From Bacteroides sp. (lineage in GTDB: Bacteria; Bacteroidota; Bacteroidia; Bacteroidales; Muribaculaceae): a stretch of 37,413 nt of DNA. This document shows, one piece after another, positions 35,125-37,413 of this stretch. Every line of letters begins with the position of its first letter. The first letter of the stretch is position 1. Position numbers and translations under genes: made by a program. The stretch is from contig JAAVDH010000037.1 in NCBI GenBank assembly GCA_014801865.1, positions 1 through 37,413 on the forward strand, given 5' to 3'. Below the pieces are notes generated by a model, which ran no database searches, was not told where the DNA came from, and saw only the letters and a list, made by a program, of their open reading frames with translations.

Positions 35125-35991
35125 ATGGCTACGACTGATTACGAAGCTCTGGTAAAACAATATGATGTGCGCCCCGATGTGATGACTGTTGACGACATCG
35201 TGGCCGACGTACCGCGACTCGCAAAGTTACGACCCTTGCTTAAGGGACTGTTCAGTATGCTGTCGCTCAATAAGGTCAACGCTATTCATGCGCGTCATGC
35301 GTCTACTCCAGGTGTGGCATTTTGCACCGGAGTGTTAGAAGAACTTGACATGAAGTTGCGCGTTGATAATAGCCAAGTCCTTGATAATCTTCCGGATGGA
35401 GCGTTTATAACCGTCAGTAATCACCCCTTCGGCGCTGTCGACGGTATCATGCTTATACACCTAATTGGGTCGCATCGTCCCGATTTTAAGGTGATGGTTA
35501 ATATGATTCTTAACAAAATCAGTGCTATGCGCCCCAATTTTATAGCTGTTGATGCCTTAGCCTCTGATGATCCTAAGAAAAAGGCTGTGTCGATGCACGG
35601 CATCAAAGAAGCTATCATGCAGGTTCGCGGCGGTCATCCTATCGGATTCTTCCCTGCCGGGGCTGTAAGTAAGATTAATTCACACTTTGAACTGGAGGAC
35701 CGTGAGTGGCAGCCCAATATCATTCGGCTTATAGCGCAGCTTAAGGTGCCGGTAATACCCATATACTTCCATGGTAGTAATTCATGGTGGTTTAACCTTC
35801 TGGGACGTATCTCATGGCAGTTGCGTACACTGCGTCTGCCAGCCGAGGTGTTTAATAAAAAGCATAAGAATATGCATATCTCCGTGGGCAACCCCATATC
35901 TGTGGAAGAAATTGTGATCCGTTCGAGCAATCTTGACGAGCTCGGACGCTATCTTAAAGATGCCACTTATTCGATGCGTAAATGGAAGTGA
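35125..35991 (+). CDS. PlsC-like lysophospholipid acyltransferase
   Basis: The 288-residue product belongs to the glycerolipid acyltransferase (LPLAT) superfamily. The catalytic block is SNHPFGAVDG near residues 97-106, with His and Asp spaced as HX5D. A second block, GFFPAGAVSK, and a third, VPVIPIYFHGSNS, follow in the usual order. The NHP-G--DG form is that of the hemolysin-like acyltransferases, the group that includes the O-acyltransferase of glycine and ornithine lipid synthesis in Bacteroides. No N-acyltransferase partner is adjacent, so that role is only a possibility. No signal peptide is visible; it is probably a cytoplasmic-face membrane enzyme. Its stop overlaps the next gene by 10 nt. 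Confidence 0.85.
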   Translation: MATTDYEALVKQYDVRPDVMTVDDIVADVPRLAKLRPLLKGLFSMLSLNKVNAIHARHASTPGVAFCTGVLEELDMKLRVDNSQVLDNLPDGAFITVSNHPFGAVDGIMLIHLIGSHRPDFKVMVNMILNKISAMRPNFIAVDALASDDPKKKAVSMHGIKEAIMQVRGGHPIGFFPAGAVSKINSHFELEDREWQPNIIRLIAQLKVPVIPIYFHGSNSWWFNLLGRISWQLRTLRLPAEVFNKKHKNMHISVGNPISVEEIVIRSSNLDELGRYLKDATYSMRKWK

Positions 35992-37235
35992 CGCTTACTG
36001 ACATATCTCCCGAGGTGCAGCGCGCCAAGCAGCGCTTCGGTATAGCGGGTAACTCCGCGGTGCTTATCGCTGCTATACAGAGAGCCGTGCAGGTGGCACC
36101 GATAGACCTCTCGGTGCTTGTTACGGGCGAGAGTGGTACCGGTAAGGAATTTTTCCCGCAGATTATCCACGCTTATAGTGCGCGTAAACATTCGCGCTAC
36201 ATTGCAGTCAACTGCGGAGCCATACCTGAGGGAACCATTGACTCCGAACTCTTCGGCCACGAAAAGGGTGCCTTTACAGGTGCGGTGGCTTCGCGAAAGG
36301 GCTATTTCGAGGAGGCTGACGGCGGCACGATATTTCTTGACGAGGTGGCTGAACTGCCTCTTACCACTCAGGCACGTCTGCTTCGTGTGCTTGAGTCGGG
36401 CGAATTTATACGTGTAGGCTCTTCCGAGGTTCAGAAGACCAATATACGCGTGGTAGCAGCCACCAATGTCGATATGCTTAAGGCTGTGGCTGAGGGAAAA
36501 TTTCGTGAGGATCTCTACTATCGCCTGTCTACGGTGATGATTTCAGTGCCTCCTCTGCGCGATCGCGGTAATGACGTGGCGCTGTTGGCACGCAAATTTT
36601 CGGCAGACTTCGCCGAGCGCTACCGCATGCCGCAGATTACCTTTGACGATACCGCCCGTCGCCTTCTGATGCAATATCGCTGGCCGGGTAATGTGCGTCA
36701 GTTGAAGAACGTAGTCGAGCAGGCTGCGCTCTTTGAGGCAGGGCGTACGCTCTCATCGTCTGATCTTGAGCCGTATCTTCCTTCGTCATCGGCGGTATAT
36801 ACTCCTGCGGTTACTGAAGCGCATCATAACTACGGTCATGAGCGCGACATGCTGTTCAATATGATATTCCGCCTGCAGAGCGAACTCGACTCTCTGCGTC
36901 GGGAGGTTGACCACCTGCGCACATCTGCTCCCGCGACACCACCTCTGGTAGAAGCCATTGAAGCTCCTGCGGTAGAGACAGAGACTGCCATTGTGGCTCC
37001 TGCCGTTGCTCAACCCACATCAACGCATCTTGTGCCTTACTCCTCTACTACGGCTATTGCTGCGATGCAGCCTCATTCAGCTCCTCAGGTCGCCACACTT
37101 GAGGAGACCGAAAAGGAAACTATACGCCGTTCGCTGCGTAAGAATGACGGCCGCCGTAAAGCTACTGCAAAGGAACTAAACATATCCGAGCGCACACTTT
37201 ATCGTAAAATCAAAGAATACGGACTTGATGACTGA
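35982..37235 (+). CDS. Sigma-54-dependent transcriptional activator lacking a receiver domain
   Basis: The 417-residue product starts almost directly with the AAA+ domain of the NtrC family. Walker A is GESGTGKE (49-56), the sigma-54 contact loop GAFTGA is intact at 96-101, and Walker B is TIFLDE (116-121). The arginine-finger region FREDLYYRLSTVMISVPPLRDR follows. A Pro/Ala/Thr-rich linker (about 290-370) leads to a Fis-type helix-turn-helix at the end (ATAKELNISERTLYRKIKEYG). No receiver, GAF or PAS domain precedes the ATPase, so control must come from a partner protein, from its level, or from the linker. Its ATG overlaps the acyltransferase gene by 10 nt, suggesting coupled expression and perhaps a role in envelope control. 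Confidence 0.93.
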   Translation: MEVTLTDISPEVQRAKQRFGIAGNSAVLIAAIQRAVQVAPIDLSVLVTGESGTGKEFFPQIIHAYSARKHSRYIAVNCGAIPEGTIDSELFGHEKGAFTGAVASRKGYFEEADGGTIFLDEVAELPLTTQARLLRVLESGEFIRVGSSEVQKTNIRVVAATNVDMLKAVAEGKFREDLYYRLSTVMISVPPLRDRGNDVALLARKFSADFAERYRMPQITFDDTARRLLMQYRWPGNVRQLKNVVEQAALFEAGRTLSSSDLEPYLPSSSAVYTPAVTEAHHNYGHERDMLFNMIFRLQSELDSLRREVDHLRTSAPATPPLVEAIEAPAVETETAIVAPAVAQPTSTHLVPYSSTTAIAAMQPHSAPQVATLEETEKETIRRSLRKNDGRRKATAKELNISERTLYRKIKEYGLDD

Positions 37236-37273
37236 TATGTGAGGTCACCCTCTCAGATGGATATAAAAAGAAT

Positions 37274-37306
37274 GAGGCTGTGTCAAAATAGGCGCAGCCT
37301 CTTTTT
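37274..37306 (+). terminator. Rho-independent terminator after the sigma-54 activator gene
   Basis: GAGGCTG (37274-37280) pairs with CAGCCTC (37295-37301), followed by TTTTT. It lies 38 nt after the stop codon and closes the acyltransferase-activator unit. Confidence 0.85.
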
Positions 37307-37328
37307 GTAAGCTGCTGTAAAACATAAA

Positions 37329-37362
37329 ACAAAGCCCTGACTTTCGCAAGCCGGGGCTTTGT
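37329..37362 (-). terminator. Hairpin with T-rich flank on the minus strand
   Basis: ACAAAGCCC (37329-37337) pairs with GGGCTTTGT (37354-37362), with a small CTT/AAG stem in the loop. On the minus strand it is followed by TTTATGTTTT, so it could end a leftward transcript from beyond the window. On the plus strand no T run follows. Confidence 0.5.
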
Positions 37363-37388
37363 CATGTCAAAAAGTTTTTGTAACTTTA
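37358..37388 (+). promoter_or_regulatory. Candidate promoter for a gene beyond the right edge
   Basis: TTTG (37358-37361) is followed after 19 nt by TAACTTTA (37381-37388), one mismatch from TAnnTTTG. The spacing is that of the tamB promoter. The TTTG lies in the 3' arm of the preceding hairpin. The gene it would serve starts outside the window. Confidence 0.4.
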
Positions 37389-37413
37389 TGACAAACAAAC
37401 AATTAAATGTCTA

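Overview
This window reads as chromosomal DNA of a Bacteroidales bacterium, most likely near the family Muribaculaceae. This is inferred from protein style, not from a search. The supporting signs are: almost no Shine-Dalgarno sequences ahead of the genes; promoter boxes of the Bacteroides type (TTTG, about 19 nt, TAnnTTTG); a lipoprotein-type TamA (TamL) next to TamB; a DUF4919 protein; a BspA-like leucine-rich repeat protein; a gingipain-type C25 peptidase; and an AAA_14/DUF4143 ATPase.

Region 1 (1-13,383) is the conserved translation and transcription block. It holds tRNA-Tyr, tRNA-Gly, tRNA-Thr, tuf, tRNA-Trp, secE, nusG, rplK, rplA, rplJ, rplL, rpoB and rpoC, all on the plus strand, closed by a strong rho-independent terminator. 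Several spacers carry RNA structure: competing hairpins between tuf and tRNA-Trp, a terminator-like hairpin between secE and nusG, a structured rplK leader, and a hairpin between rplL and rpoB.

Region 2 (13,384-17,878) holds a plus-strand lactonase-family beta-propeller gene. It converges, with overlapping 3' ends, on a tightly overlapping minus-strand operon: mtaB (tRNA ms2t6A methylthiotransferase), an LpxL/HtrB-type lipid A acyltransferase and a family 2 glycosyltransferase. The mtaB promoter box sits 4 nt from its ATG, which predicts a leaderless message.

Region 3 (about 17,900-23,300) is an accessory block between conserved genes. It contains a conspicuously AT-rich C25 cysteine peptidase, a BspA-like LRR protein and an AAA+ ATPase. 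The ATPase has two tandem 18-nt palindromic sites 33 bp apart, and the second forms a perfect 12-bp inverted repeat that touches the start codon. A relic of a TamL-like C-terminus lies just upstream of the ATPase. It encodes 13 residues identical to the end of the intact tamL 1.5 kb away, and all five DNA differences are synonymous.

Region 4 (23,323-30,583) is the minus-strand tamB-tamL operon for outer-membrane biogenesis, with a near-perfect Bacteroides promoter. Region 5 (30,748-34,188) is sufC-sufD-sufS for Fe-S cluster assembly, without sufB beside it. Region 6 (34,252-37,413) holds a secreted DUF4919 protein, a PlsC-like acyltransferase translationally coupled to a sigma-54 activator that lacks a receiver domain, then terminators and a promoter for a gene beyond the right edge.

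No IS element, CRISPR array, rRNA or phage gene is visible.
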